In this document: positions 43,864 through 54,175 of the stretch, one piece after another
Layout: every line of letters begins with the position of its first letter
Position numbering within the stretch: position 1 is the first letter of the stretch
Assembly: GCF_000419585.1 (NCBI RefSeq)
Contig: NZ_ATTH01000001.1
Coordinates: forward strand, 2,254,005-2,318,004
DNA from: Salisaeta longa DSM 21114
GTDB taxonomy: Bacteria; Bacteroidota; Rhodothermia; Rhodothermales; Salinibacteraceae
Length of the DNA: 64,000 nt
Reading direction: 5' to 3'
The notes under the pieces: generated by a model
Databases searched by the model: none
Told to the model about the DNA's origin: nothing
Seen by the model: only the letters and a program-made list of their open reading frames with translations
Position numbers and translations under genes: made by a program

Positions 43864-45693
43864 CTACACGCCCCAAAGCGCCCAGATGCCGCCGCACGTT
43901 ACAACAGCCAGAATGAGCTGCAGCGGCGCGCCCACGCGAAAGAAGTCGGTAAACCGGTAGCCGCCGGGGCCGTACACCATCAGATTCGTTTGGTAGCCCA
44001 CGGGCGTCATAAGCGCCGTGCTTGCGGCAAAGGTAACGACAAGCACGAACGAGAACGGATCGCCGCCCACCAGCTGGGCCGACTCAATCGCGATGGGTAT
44101 CATGAGCACGACGCTCGCGTTGTTACTCAGCACCTCGGTGATTACGGCCGTAAACAGGTAAAACAGAAACAAAATGAGCACCACGGGCAACCCGTCCACG
44201 CTGCTCGCCAAGTAGTGCGCCATGTAGGCCGCGGCCCCCGAGCGCTCGAGGGCCATGCCCAGTGGAATGAGCCCCGCCAGCAAAAAGATGACGCTCCAGT
44301 CAACGGATCGGTACATCTCGTTGGGCTGCACGCAGCCGGTCACCACCATAGCCACAATGCCGGCCAGCGCCGATTCCAAAATGGGCACCACCTCAAACGC
44401 GGCCAATCCCACCACGCCGGCCAGAATGGCCAGCGCAATGGGCAGCTTCTCCGTGCGGTATTCCGGCGCCTCTTGCTGCTGCACCACCACAAACGAGCGG
44501 TTGTTGTTCAAGCGCTGCAACGAGGCCGAGGCGGCCTGCACGAGCAGCGTATCGCCGCCCTGCAGCGGAATGCTATCCAGATGGTTGTTTAGGACCTCGC
44601 CCCGCCGGCGAATTGCCAGCACGAGCGCATCGTAGCGCTGCGCAAAGCGGATGGAGCGAAGCGTCTCGCCAACCAACGGATTTTCCGAAAGCAGCACCAC
44701 CTCGACTAGCGACTCGCCCGGTACGTCAAAGTCTTCTTCGGTGATGGTGCTCGACCCGGCCGGCTCCAATCCCTGGGTGCTCATGAGCTGAAGCAGCTCT
44801 TCGCGGCCGGTGCGCAGCAGCAGCGTGTCGCCCGCCCGAAACTGCTTGTTGCCAATGGGCGCCGGAAAGACGTTCCCGTCGCGCACCAGATGCACCACGT
44901 CAACATCAACGTGGAGGGCAGCCATCGTGGTCTCGACCACCTTTCCAATGAGCGGCGAATCGGCGTGCACCGTCACCTCGGCGAGGTAGTTGCTCAGGGC
45001 AAACTCCTCCGTCAGGTCGTCCTGCGGCTTCACGCGCACCGGAAGCAGCGCGCGCCCCAGGGTGAGCAAGTAAATGGTGCCCGCCACAAGTACGAGGGCC
45101 CCCAGACTTGTGAACTCAAACATGGAAAAAGGGTGGCCCAACAGCCGGGCGCTCACGTCGCTCGCCAAAATGTTTGTTGACGTGCCGATGAGCGTGAGCA
45201 TGCCGCCCATCATGGCCGCAAAGGACACAGGCATGAGCAACTTCGAGGGCGACGTGTTGGTGCGCCGCGCGATGCTCATCACCATGGGTATCATCATGGC
45301 CACCACGGGCGTGTTGTTAATGAATCCGGCGGTGGTGCCCGAAACGCCCACCAAGGCCCCGTAGGCCCGAAAGGATCGGCCGCCGGCCCACGCCACGATC
45401 CGGTTGCCAATGGATTGCAGCAGTCCGGTACGCCGCACGCCCTCGCTTATGATGAACATGGCGAGCACCGTGAGCGTGGCCGCGCTCGAAAAGCCCGATA
45501 CCGCGTCGCTCGGCGACACGCCCGTCCACGGCTCCAGCACCATCACCAACACCATCACGGCAATGGCCGACACGTCGAGCGGCAACACTTCGGTGATAAA
45601 CAAGAGAAGCGCGCACCCGATGATGCCGAAAACCACCAGCATATCCATGGTGAATACGACGGTAGACGACGCAACCAGAAATGAAAGAATCAT
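43864..45693 (-). CDS. SLC13-family permease with two TrkA-C domains
   Basis: A 609-residue transporter. The first membrane half contains SGTTAGFINNTPVVAMMIPMV (first helical hairpin/SNT-type motif) and MLTLIGTSTNILAS. Two cytosolic RCK-C/TrkA-C domains follow (around 215-300 and 310-400, each ending in a phrase such as GNKQFRAGDTLLLRTG or LDSIPLQGGDTLLVQA). The second membrane half has the mirror motif TEVLSNNASVVLMIPIA and TPVGYQTNLMVYGPGGY. Members move sulfate, dicarboxylates or other anions with Na+. The substrate is unknown. The ATG at 45693 is the first in-frame ATG. Confidence 0.88.
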   Translation of the reverse strand: MILSFLVASSTVVFTMDMLVVFGIIGCALLLFITEVLPLDVSAIAVMVLVMVLEPWTGVSPSDAVSGFSSAATLTVLAMFIISEGVRRTGLLQSIGNRIVAWAGGRSFRAYGALVGVSGTTAGFINNTPVVAMMIPMVMSIARRTNTSPSKLLMPVSFAAMMGGMLTLIGTSTNILASDVSARLLGHPFSMFEFTSLGALVLVAGTIYLLTLGRALLPVRVKPQDDLTEEFALSNYLAEVTVHADSPLIGKVVETTMAALHVDVDVVHLVRDGNVFPAPIGNKQFRAGDTLLLRTGREELLQLMSTQGLEPAGSSTITEEDFDVPGESLVEVVLLSENPLVGETLRSIRFAQRYDALVLAIRRRGEVLNNHLDSIPLQGGDTLLVQAASASLQRLNNNRSFVVVQQQEAPEYRTEKLPIALAILAGVVGLAAFEVVPILESALAGIVAMVVTGCVQPNEMYRSVDWSVIFLLAGLIPLGMALERSGAAAYMAHYLASSVDGLPVVLILFLFYLFTAVITEVLSNNASVVLMIPIAIESAQLVGGDPFSFVLVVTFAASTALMTPVGYQTNLMVYGPGGYRFTDFFRVGAPLQLILAVVTCGGIWALWGV

Positions 45694-45744
45694 AGCCAAC
45701 GGATAAGACGAAGCAAGCGAGGACCGCGGATACCGGCGGGCAAT

Positions 45745-46098
45745 CTATGCATCCGCAGTGGACGATGGGACGGCCTCTTCTGGTTCCGGAAGCGCTGCAT
45801 CGGCAACGGCTTCCGCGAGTTGCTCCGTCAGCTTGTGCAACGCGGCGGCCGCTTGCTCCGCTTCCTGATCGCGCTGTTCGTTGACCGTGTGGAGCTCATC
45901 GGCCAGTCCGAGGGCTGTAATGACGGCGGTGGTGAGCTCGTCCTGCTCGGGATGCGCCGCGCGAAAGGCTTTCATGCGCTCGTGCACCACGCGCGCCACG
46001 CGGTGGGTGTGCTCCTCATCTTCGGCCGAGACACGGAGTGCGTATTCTCGCCCCAAAATTTGAACCCGAACGGACTTCGACGCAGCGTCTTCACTCAT
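45745..46098 (-). CDS. zapA: Cell division protein ZapA
   Basis: A 117-residue protein. The globular head reads VRVQILGREYALRVSAEDEEHTHRVARVVHERM (read in two blocks), the ZapA signature, followed by a dimerising coiled coil (ALGLADELHTVNEQRDQEAEQ). An acidic, Ala/Pro-rich tail ends the protein. ZapA cross-links FtsZ filaments at midcell. It follows a coiled-coil gene by nine bases on the same strand, so they are probably co-transcribed. Confidence 0.88.
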   Translation of the reverse strand: MSEDAASKSVRVQILGREYALRVSAEDEEHTHRVARVVHERMKAFRAAHPEQDELTTAVITALGLADELHTVNEQRDQEAEQAAAALHKLTEQLAEAVADAALPEPEEAVPSSTADA

Positions 46099-46107
46099 AA
46101 GATATGC

Positions 46108-46653
46108 TTAGGACGATTGGGGGGCACGATCTTTCACCGCCGATAGCGCGGCTTGCAAGGTTTCGGGCACTGGCGCCTCCAGGTACCGATCGATGGCCTC
46201 GATGAAGGCGTTCAGCTGACGACGCACCTCGTGCGGGGGCGCCTGCAGGTGCAGCAGCGTTTCGTCGTCGGCCACCTCGGGGTACTGCGCCAGCTGCTCC
46301 TCCAGGTTTTCAATGATCATGTTGAGGTCCTCGTTCGTCCCCTCCAGCGCATCGGCCTCTTCCATCAGGCGCTTGTTGGCGGCTTCCAGCCGATTGCACT
46401 CGGAGGTTAAGGCCTCGATGCGGCGCTCTTTGGCAGCCAGGGCCTCCTGCAATCCGTCGATGGTTGCGCGGGCGGCGTGCAGCGCCCCTGCGGCCCGCTC
46501 GGTCTCTTGCTGCATGCCCGACAAGGCCTCCTGCAACACCTGCGGCAGGTGCTCCAGCGTGTGCGTGGTCGCGGCGCGGGCCGCCGCATCCTCGGCGGGC
46601 GTAAATGAAGGGCGCTCCGATTCAGGAAGTGATGGGTGGGCCGAATCGCTCAT
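46108..46653 (-). CDS. Coiled-coil protein upstream of zapA
   Basis: A 181-residue protein: a disordered N-terminus, a long heptad-rich coiled coil (about residues 45-120, including AAKERRIEALTSECNRLEAA and NEDLNMIIENLEEQLAQ) and a short C-terminal helical domain (EVRRQLNAFIEAIDRYLEAP). I know no named family. Its placement, nine bases before zapA and 86 bases after the PYP-like coiled-coil gene, suggests a role at the division ring or a related scaffold, by context only. Confidence 0.75.
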   Translation of the reverse strand: MSDSAHPSLPESERPSFTPAEDAAARAATTHTLEHLPQVLQEALSGMQQETERAAGALHAARATIDGLQEALAAKERRIEALTSECNRLEAANKRLMEEADALEGTNEDLNMIIENLEEQLAQYPEVADDETLLHLQAPPHEVRRQLNAFIEAIDRYLEAPVPETLQAALSAVKDRAPQSS

Positions 46654-46739
46654 GGCAGGCCATTACGTCCGTAAGCAAAGGTAAGATGAACCGGCCAACG
46701 TCAAAACACTGCGTGGCGTGTGCGTTCCCACGGTTCGGT

Positions 46740-48428
46740 TTACGGGGCGGTGAGGGGACGCAGGAGTAGCCACGTTCCGGTAGATGCGCGATACATATGA
46801 ACGGCGAACGCCCGCGGCGTGTATCCGGCGGCTGTAAACGTGTAAAGAAACGCGGTGTCGAGGGCTTCTTGGGCTACGCCGGTTGCGAAGCGCCCGTAGA
46901 ACAGCGGCGTGCGCGCAGCCGGTGCGAGGGCATCGAAGAACGGCTTTCCTACAACGGAGGCCGGATCGCTCGCTGTAATGCCCGGCACCTCGAGGGCCAT
47001 GGCGTTGGCGCATTGCACAACGCCGGCATCGTCGAGGCAGAAGGCGCCCACCGTCAAATCGTTCACCACGTCGCAGCCGTCCGCGTCGAGGCGCGCGAGA
47101 ACATCCGACGGGACCACCGGCGGCGTGCGGTGCGGCGTAGGGGCCGGATCGGCCGGGGGCGCGGGGTCAGTCGGCGGCGGGGGCGGGGCTTGCAAGGTCT
47201 CCATCACCTGCGCGAGATGCTCGGCCAGCTGCTTGCGGTCGTGCTCCAGCTGTTCGACGCGCTGCACGGCCGTCTCGGCGTTCTGCAAGCCGTGCTCAAT
47301 CAGGATGCGCTGCTGGTCTTGAAGCGCATCGAGCTGCGTCTCCAGCGTGTTGATGAGCAGCCGCATGCTCGCGGCTTCGGTGGCGGGCAGGTGCCGGTCG
47401 GCCGGCGAGCGCGCGCCGCGGAGGGCCTGCAGGTGATCGATAATCTCCGGCACCTCAAAGCCGGTGGCGTCGAGAGCAGCGTGTTGCTCTTTGAGCGTGT
47501 CGATTTCTTCGGCCATGCCCCGAATCATATCGGCCAGTTGTTGCGCGTCGGGCACCGACTCGATGCCCAATAAATTCCGCAGCTTCTTGGGCAACACGCG
47601 CACCGGGTCGGACTCGTGCAGGGCGGTGGCGTACGCCTCGATGCGCGTGATGAGGTCGGGCGCCTTCCGCGCATTCTCGGCTTCGCCGGCATCAGAAGGC
47701 ATATCCTCAGGGGCCGCATCGGCCGGCAGCAGCTTGCGCAGCTGTTGCTCGATGGATTCCAGGGTGTGCACCACGGCCTGCGCCTCGCCCACCGTGTCGA
47801 TGCCCAGCACCCGGCGCAGCGCCGTAGCCGCCTGCAGCACGGCGGTATCGGGTCGAATGCTGCCTGTGGCCGTGCGCTTGGTCTGCTTCAGCTTTTGCTT
47901 CTCGCGCTTCAGCTTTTTGTATTTCTCTGCGCGTACCTCGGCCTTGTGCAGGTCGTCGAGCAGCGCGTCTACCGATTCGTAGCCGGCGTTCACCAGCTTC
48001 TCTTTCTCGCGGTACAGCCGCTCCAGGTGGTTGGTCAGCGACTGCACGCGGTTGCGGGCCTCGTCAATCGACGCTACGCCCAGGGCATCCAGCAGGGCCT
48101 CGGTTTCGTCGTGCAGGGCCCGGAAGACCGCCTCCTTGCGATCGGCGCCCCCGCCGTGTTCCAGCTGCTCGACCAACGTACGGTTGCGGTCGCGCAGGCG
48201 CTCCAGCCGCTGGTTCATCTGCTGAAACACATCCTCGACCTCGCTCACCGTCACGAGCCCTTCGCCCCGGCTGTTTTGCTCGTCGAGCCGTTGCATTTGC
48301 TCATGCAGCGTGCGCACACGCGGCACCACTTCCGACGGGTCGTCCGTTCCCAGCACATTGCACAGCGCCGTCCACTGCGCTTCGTACCATTCGGCCGGCG
48401 GTGAAGACGTTGAAGTAGCCATAGGCAT
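46740..48428 (-). CDS. Coiled-coil protein with C-terminal photoactive-yellow-protein-like PAS domain
   Basis: A 562-residue protein from the ATG at 48428 (48422 also fits). Residues 1 to about 420 are mostly coiled coil, interrupted by short repeats with an LGxxSxxEA-type helix start (DALGVASIDEARNRVQSL, RVLGIDTVGEAQAVVHTL, NLLGIESVPDAQQLADMI). A Pro-rich linker (about 423-445) leads to a PAS domain that follows photoactive yellow protein closely: TVGAFCLDDAGVVQ, TASDPASVVGKPFFDALAP, LFYGRFATGVAQEALDTAF, then YTF and AVHM. The chromophore cysteine of PYP (APC) is alanine here (LAPAA, residue 504), so p-coumaric acid attachment is not expected. It leads the zapA group on the same strand. Confidence 0.8.
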   Translation of the reverse strand: MPMATSTSSPPAEWYEAQWTALCNVLGTDDPSEVVPRVRTLHEQMQRLDEQNSRGEGLVTVSEVEDVFQQMNQRLERLRDRNRTLVEQLEHGGGADRKEAVFRALHDETEALLDALGVASIDEARNRVQSLTNHLERLYREKEKLVNAGYESVDALLDDLHKAEVRAEKYKKLKREKQKLKQTKRTATGSIRPDTAVLQAATALRRVLGIDTVGEAQAVVHTLESIEQQLRKLLPADAAPEDMPSDAGEAENARKAPDLITRIEAYATALHESDPVRVLPKKLRNLLGIESVPDAQQLADMIRGMAEEIDTLKEQHAALDATGFEVPEIIDHLQALRGARSPADRHLPATEAASMRLLINTLETQLDALQDQQRILIEHGLQNAETAVQRVEQLEHDRKQLAEHLAQVMETLQAPPPPPTDPAPPADPAPTPHRTPPVVPSDVLARLDADGCDVVNDLTVGAFCLDDAGVVQCANAMALEVPGITASDPASVVGKPFFDALAPAARTPLFYGRFATGVAQEALDTAFLYTFTAAGYTPRAFAVHMYRASTGTWLLLRPLTAP

Positions 48429-48793
48429 AAGAGGCTGTAAGGTGCTGCTTCGATATAGCAGCACGAACATATCATAATACCAAAACGCATACTGTTACTC
48501 AAGCCCGCTGCCTAAAACCCAGGCAATCGCATCAATTTAAGGTTCGTCCTGACGCCGTTCAGGGATGGTATGCAAAAAGACGACGGCATGCCCCGGAAGC
48601 ACGAGCCATCTTTGAAGCGCACGTGTTGTTTGCACGGTTACTCATGCGATTGCCCTGGCCTGAAGCCAAACATGACGATCTTTTTGGAGCACCGGATTCC
48701 TGTAACCATGTCGGTATCTGCGGAATCCTTGCGCCGACCGCCGGCTATTCTTAAGGTGTTCGTTTTACCATTTCGTACTTACGCTCTTGCCTT
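48429..48793. other. Intergenic region between the divergent PYP-like gene and the 139-residue gene
   Basis: About 365 bp of lower-GC sequence holding the divergent promoters. I see no gene, stable RNA or repeat. Confidence 0.4.
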
Positions 48794-49213
48794 GTGACTG
48801 CCATCGACTCTGTTCCGGACGCCCACCGCACCATTGAAGCTGCCCTGCGCGAAGATCTCGACGACCAATGGACCGAAGTGCTAGGCAACTGGGAGGGCAG
48901 CACAAGCGCGCAACGGCGGGCGGTGCACATGTATGTCTCGGGGCTGCGAAATCGCATCTGCAAGGGATTGCTAAATATCGAAACGCCCGATGAGCTGATG
49001 CGCGGGCTGGCGCTTCAGTACATGGAGATGAAGTGCCACTGGATGATGCTGAACACGCAGATTCAGCAGCAAACGTTCGATAACGGTCGGGCCGACGAGA
49101 GCCTGATGTACCGCGCAACGTGCGTGAGCCTCATCATTCAGGCGCTTGAGCCGCTTCTTGAGCGCGAACGGGTCGACACGCTGTCCCGCTTTCTATCTGA
49201 GCCGTTTGAATGA
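48794..49213 (+). CDS. Unrecognised 139-residue helical protein
   Basis: A small, mostly helical, acidic protein from the GTG at 48794 (no ATG is available without losing the first helix). It has no signal peptide or membrane segment. Features are WTEVLGNWEGSTSAQRRAVH, a Met/Trp-rich helix (ALQYMEMKCHWMMLNTQIQQQ) and a final helix ALEPLLERERVDTLSRFL. I do not recognise a family. It lies upstream of terC but is 155 bp away, so linkage is uncertain. Confidence 0.6.
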   Translation: MTAIDSVPDAHRTIEAALREDLDDQWTEVLGNWEGSTSAQRRAVHMYVSGLRNRICKGLLNIETPDELMRGLALQYMEMKCHWMMLNTQIQQQTFDNGRADESLMYRATCVSLIIQALEPLLERERVDTLSRFLSEPFE

Positions 49214-49368
49214 CGCGGGCGCCGGGCGTGCCGTTACCGCATCATGACCATCTGCCCAAGCGTCATATCTTAACAAATTCTACACAAAAATAAGCACGCA
49301 TTGTCGGTCGCTGATGGGGATGCTACAGGTGCTTGATCGCATCTTTTCTCATCAGCCATCAACCGCTC

Positions 49369-50154
49369 ATGGAGTGGATTGCCAGCCCGGAAGCCTGGAT
49401 TGCCCTGGGCACGCTCACGATTTTGGAAATCGTGCTGGGCATCGACAATATCGTCTTCATCTCTATTCTCTCGAACAAGCTGCCGGAAGATCAGCAAGCC
49501 CTGGCCCGGCGCGTGGGACTCATCGCGGCGCTCGTGGGCCGCGTGGCGCTCCTCCTTGCCGTTGGGTGGATCATGGGCCTTACCAAGCCGCTGTTTGCGT
49601 TGTTTGAGCATGCCTTTTCGGGCCGCGACCTCATCCTGGTCACTGGCGGCCTGTTCCTGATTGGCAAAAGCACGCACGAGATTCACGGCAAGCTGGAGGG
49701 CGATGACGAGCACGACACAGCCTCTGCGCAGGCAACGTTTGCCAGCGTGGTGGCACAGATCTTTGTCCTCGATGTTGTGTTTTCGCTCGACTCAGTCATT
49801 ACCGCTGTGGGCATGGCCAAGGACATTGCGGTCATGATTATCGCGGTCACCATTGCCATTGGCATCATGATGCTCTCCGCGGCACGCATCTCTTCATTTA
49901 TCGATAAGCACCCCACGGTGAAGATGCTGGCCCTTAGCTTTTTGCTTCTCATTGGCGTCACGCTCATGGCGGAGGGCTTTGGCACGCATGTCGCCAAAGG
50001 GTACATCTATTCGGCGATGGGCTTCTCGCTGCTGGTTGAGATGCTGAACCTACGTGTGGGGCGCGCTCGCAAAGACAAGAAAGAAGCTCCGGTGCACTTG
50101 CACCAGCCGCGGCTGCGCAAAGCCGTTAAGCGCGCGATGCAGGAATCGAAGTAA
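49369..50154 (+). CDS. TerC-family integral membrane protein
   Basis: A 261-residue multi-spanning protein. The signature EWIASPEAWIALGTLTILEIVLGIDNIVFISIL (read in parts) holds the conserved acidic residues of the TerC family. The second copy of the motif is FVLDVVFSLDSVITAVGMA. The family is linked to metal homeostasis, including manganese export and loading of secreted enzymes. The start ATG at 49369 gives MEWIASP, the family start; an upstream TTG at 49333 is unlikely. A basic, cytosolic tail closes the protein. Confidence 0.92.
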   Translation: MEWIASPEAWIALGTLTILEIVLGIDNIVFISILSNKLPEDQQALARRVGLIAALVGRVALLLAVGWIMGLTKPLFALFEHAFSGRDLILVTGGLFLIGKSTHEIHGKLEGDDEHDTASAQATFASVVAQIFVLDVVFSLDSVITAVGMAKDIAVMIIAVTIAIGIMMLSAARISSFIDKHPTVKMLALSFLLLIGVTLMAEGFGTHVAKGYIYSAMGFSLLVEMLNLRVGRARKDKKEAPVHLHQPRLRKAVKRAMQESK

Positions 50155-50161
50155 TGCCCCA

Positions 50162-50428
50162 ATGCCGGAGGAGCCTACACACTTTGTATACATGGTGCGC
50201 TGCGCCGACGGCACCCTGTACACGGGATACACCACGGATGTAGCGCGCCGCGTGGCCGAGCACAACGCCGGCACCGGCGCCCGCTACACCCGCGGCCGTA
50301 CGCCGGTTACGCTCGTGTACAGCGAAGCCCACGCGACGCAGTCGGAGGCCATGCAGCGCGAATACGCCATCAAACAACTGCAGCGCAGCGCCAAACAGGC
50401 GCTCATCGCCTCCCCGACCGATGCTTAA
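50162..50428 (+). CDS. GIY-YIG domain protein (YhbQ-like)
   Basis: An 88-residue single-domain GIY-YIG protein: FVYMVRCADGTLYTGYTTDVARRVAEHNAGTGARYTRG (read in parts) holds the GIY-like and YIG-like strands, the conserved Arg and the His of the family. VTLVYSEAHATQSEAMQREYAIKQL contains the catalytic-type Glu. Members are small nuclease-like proteins of mostly unclear substrate. The start ATG at 50162 is seven bases after the terC stop. Confidence 0.9.
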   Translation: MPEEPTHFVYMVRCADGTLYTGYTTDVARRVAEHNAGTGARYTRGRTPVTLVYSEAHATQSEAMQREYAIKQLQRSAKQALIASPTDA

Positions 50429-50581
50429 AGCGCCCCACTCGACGGGAAACGCGTACAGACCAACCATTTCCGTTACATTAAACGGGAACGAGGAAGGAAA
50501 TAAGTTGTGGTCACCTCTCAAAAGCTCGTGCACGCATGCTCGCGCGGGGATAGAACCTTTACGACCAACCACCCCTTTGGT

Positions 50582-51343
50582 ATGCAACTGTCTACGCTGC
50601 GCTACCTTCTGTTCGCTTTCCTTTTCACCCTGTATGTACCGGTTGCGGCTGCGCAAGACCCCGCCACCGCGCGCGACCTCGCGGCACCGCTTACGGCCGA
50701 AACGCAGGCCGCGCTTTCCCCAACCGAAGTGATCCAGCTGCTTAAAGACGGCAACCAGCGGTTTATCAACGGCGAGGCCCTTGAGCGCGACTTCATGGCG
50801 CAGGTCCGCCAAACGGCGGAGGGGCAGTACCCCATGGCCGCCATCTTGGGATGTATTGACAGCCGCGTGCCCCACGAGATTGTGTTCGATAAGGGCGTGG
50901 GCGACGTGTTTTCGGCCCGCGTGGCGGGTAACTTCATCAATACCGACATCTTGGGCAGCCTGGAGTTTGCCACCGCCATTGCGGGTTCAAAGGTGATTGT
51001 GGTGCTAGGCCACACCGAGTGCGGCGCCGTAAAGGGCGCGTGCGACCAAGTGGAGATGGGCAACCTAACGGCCACCCTGGCCAACCTCGCACCGGCCATC
51101 TACTCGGTAGAGGATGTTGACGGGCCGCGCACATCGAAGAACAAGGACTTTGTGCGGGCTGTGGCCCACGAAAATGTGAACATCACCGTGCAGAACATCG
51201 TCGACCGCAGCCCGGTCATTCGCGGATTGGTGCGCGACGGGAAGCTCATCGTGATCGGCGCGATGCACGACGTGTACACCGGCAAGGTCACGTTTTTCGA
51301 GGACCGCATGATTACGGCCGAAACGCTTAGCCAAAACAGCTGA
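50582..51343 (+). CDS. Exported beta-class carbonic anhydrase
   Basis: A 253-residue zinc enzyme for CO2/bicarbonate conversion. Zinc ligands are Cys91 (CIDSRVPHE, with the Asp93-Arg95 dyad), His144 and Cys147 (LGHTECGAV). The ATG at 50582 gives a good signal peptide (LLFAFLFTLYVPVAAAQ), so the enzyme should work in the periplasm, unlike the common cytosolic type. The usual GVGDVFSARVAGNF core is intact. The gene stands alone; an upstream in-frame GTG at 50507 would bury the signal and is rejected. Confidence 0.9.
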   Translation: MQLSTLRYLLFAFLFTLYVPVAAAQDPATARDLAAPLTAETQAALSPTEVIQLLKDGNQRFINGEALERDFMAQVRQTAEGQYPMAAILGCIDSRVPHEIVFDKGVGDVFSARVAGNFINTDILGSLEFATAIAGSKVIVVLGHTECGAVKGACDQVEMGNLTATLANLAPAIYSVEDVDGPRTSKNKDFVRAVAHENVNITVQNIVDRSPVIRGLVRDGKLIVIGAMHDVYTGKVTFFEDRMITAETLSQNS

Positions 51344-51448
51344 CCTCCATCATTGAGCGTCGCGTCTGCGGGCCACGGGCATGCCATAGCTCGGGGCCCG
51401 CGTGGTATGGGGGCACACCGATGCCGTTGCTGCTTGCACCGGCGCTGC

Positions 51449-52321
51449 TCACCCGCGCTTGGGCGCCTGCGGACGTTGTCCCGCCGCAACACGCGGCCGC
51501 CCGCCCAGGTCGTGCTGCACCGCGACGCCGGTGAAGCCGTGCGCCCGCAGCACATCCGCCACGCCTGTTGCGAAGTCGGCATGGGTTTCGAACACGCACC
51601 AGCCACCCGACGCAAGGACCGTAGCCGCGTGCTGCGCGATGCAACGATAGAACGTCAGCGGGTCGTCGCCCGCAAAGAGGGCGAGGGCGGGGTCGTAATC
51701 GCGCACCACGGCATCGAGCGTGTGGGCCTCGGCATCCGGGATGTACGGCGGGTTGGAGACGAGCAGGTCACACCCGCCCGGCACCACGTTCGGAAAGGAA
51801 GCGGCCCGCGCGTCGGCTTCCACCAGCGCAACCGATAGATCCAGCCGCGCGGCGTTGCGGCGCGCCACAGCCAGCGCCGACGCGCTCACGTCTACGCCCG
51901 TCACCTGTGCATCGGGCCGCTTGTGCTTGCACGCCAGCGCGATGCAGCCGCTTCCGGTGCCCACATCCAAGATGCGGGGCGCGGCGCGATCGTCTATTCG
52001 CGCAAGCGCGGCCTGCACCACCTCTTCGGTCTCGGGCCGCGGGATGAGCACCGCAGGCGACACCGCGATGCGGAGTCCGCAAAACGACACGTGGCCCACA
52101 ATGTGCTGCAGCGGCTCGCCGGCCGCGCGGCGGCGCACCCACGTGCGATAGCGCGCCGCCTGTTCGGGCGGCACCGTCGCGTCGTCGAACGCCAGCAGGC
52201 GGGCCGTAGCAAGCGACAGCAGGTCGGCAAGCAGCCACACGGCGGTGCGGCGCGGCTGTTCGCACGCCGCCGCCGTCAGGTGCTGCGTCGCTTCGTTGAG
52301 CAGAGCGCGGCGCGTAGGCAT
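51449..52321 (-). CDS. prmC: Release factor glutamine methyltransferase PrmC
   Basis: A 290-residue enzyme that methylates the GGQ glutamine of release factors. The N-terminal helical domain includes RRAAGEPLQHIVGHVSFCGLRI. The SAM motif is ILDVGTGSGCIALACKHKRP and the substrate-binding NPPY sits in CDLLVSNPPYIPDAE. VLIPRPETEEVV is the family landmark. The start ATG shares a base with the acyP stop (TGATG). prfA is not in the window. The C-terminal residues after LGGRPRVA are basic and probably disordered. Confidence 0.93.
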   Translation of the reverse strand: MPTRRALLNEATQHLTAAACEQPRRTAVWLLADLLSLATARLLAFDDATVPPEQAARYRTWVRRRAAGEPLQHIVGHVSFCGLRIAVSPAVLIPRPETEEVVQAALARIDDRAAPRILDVGTGSGCIALACKHKRPDAQVTGVDVSASALAVARRNAARLDLSVALVEADARAASFPNVVPGGCDLLVSNPPYIPDAEAHTLDAVVRDYDPALALFAGDDPLTFYRCIAQHAATVLASGGWCVFETHADFATGVADVLRAHGFTGVAVQHDLGGRPRVAAGQRPQAPKRG

Positions 52322-52608
52322 CAGTGGTGGCGCACCTCGAATTGGGAGAAGGCATCTTCGGCCGCCCCGCGCGACGACGTCACGTCATCGACGCGGGCCG
52401 CGGGCGGGCCCTCGTGCACCGCCTCCACAAGCGCCTGCAGGTCGTCCGCCGGCCCCTCGGCCACGAGGCGCACCGAGCCGTCGGGTTCGTTACGCACCCA
52501 CCCGGTTACGCCCAGGCGGCGCGCGGTGGTGGTCGTAAAGTGGCGAAACCCGACGCCTTGCACGCGTCCGGTGATGTGAGCCTTTATGCGTTGTGCGGTC
52601 TCGGCCAT
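52321..52608 (-). CDS. acyP: Acylphosphatase
   Basis: A 95-residue enzyme that hydrolyses carboxyl-phosphate bonds. The signature GRVQGVGFRHFTTTTARRLGVTGWVRNEPDGSV (read in parts) contains the catalytic Arg and Asn of the family. The segment VRLVAEGPADDLQALVEAVHEGPPAARVD completes the ferredoxin-like fold. It is coupled to prmC by a one-base stop/start overlap. Confidence 0.93.
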   Translation of the reverse strand: MAETAQRIKAHITGRVQGVGFRHFTTTTARRLGVTGWVRNEPDGSVRLVAEGPADDLQALVEAVHEGPPAARVDDVTSSRGAAEDAFSQFEVRHH

Positions 52609-52808
52609 GGCGAAAAGGGCGCGATAAACAGAAAACGGAGGGCCTGTACGCGGGCCGCGTGCGTCCGATTCCCCGTTCAGAAGTCACAGCCCACGCGCTC
52701 ACACCATCGTTAAACAACACGGGATCATGCCCCTACGCAAGGGGTGTGATACCATGCTGTCAAGATGACAGTTGTTTGCTTTGCTTGTGTCTACCAATCG
52801 CGCTGCGT

Positions 52809-54155
<1,347 letters not shown>

Positions 54156-54175
54156 CCCCGGCGTGCCCGTGCGTG

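Noticed and set aside
48429-48793. 6S-type or other small RNA near zapA
   Set aside because: The zapA linkage of 6S RNA is known from other phyla, and no extended hairpin is visible here. zapA itself is also far from this gap.
52740-52780. CTGTCA-AGA-TGACAG hairpin as a terminator before the sigma54 activator
   Set aside because: The six-pair stem is short and followed by mixed TTGTTTGC, not a T run. No upstream plus-strand gene needs it.
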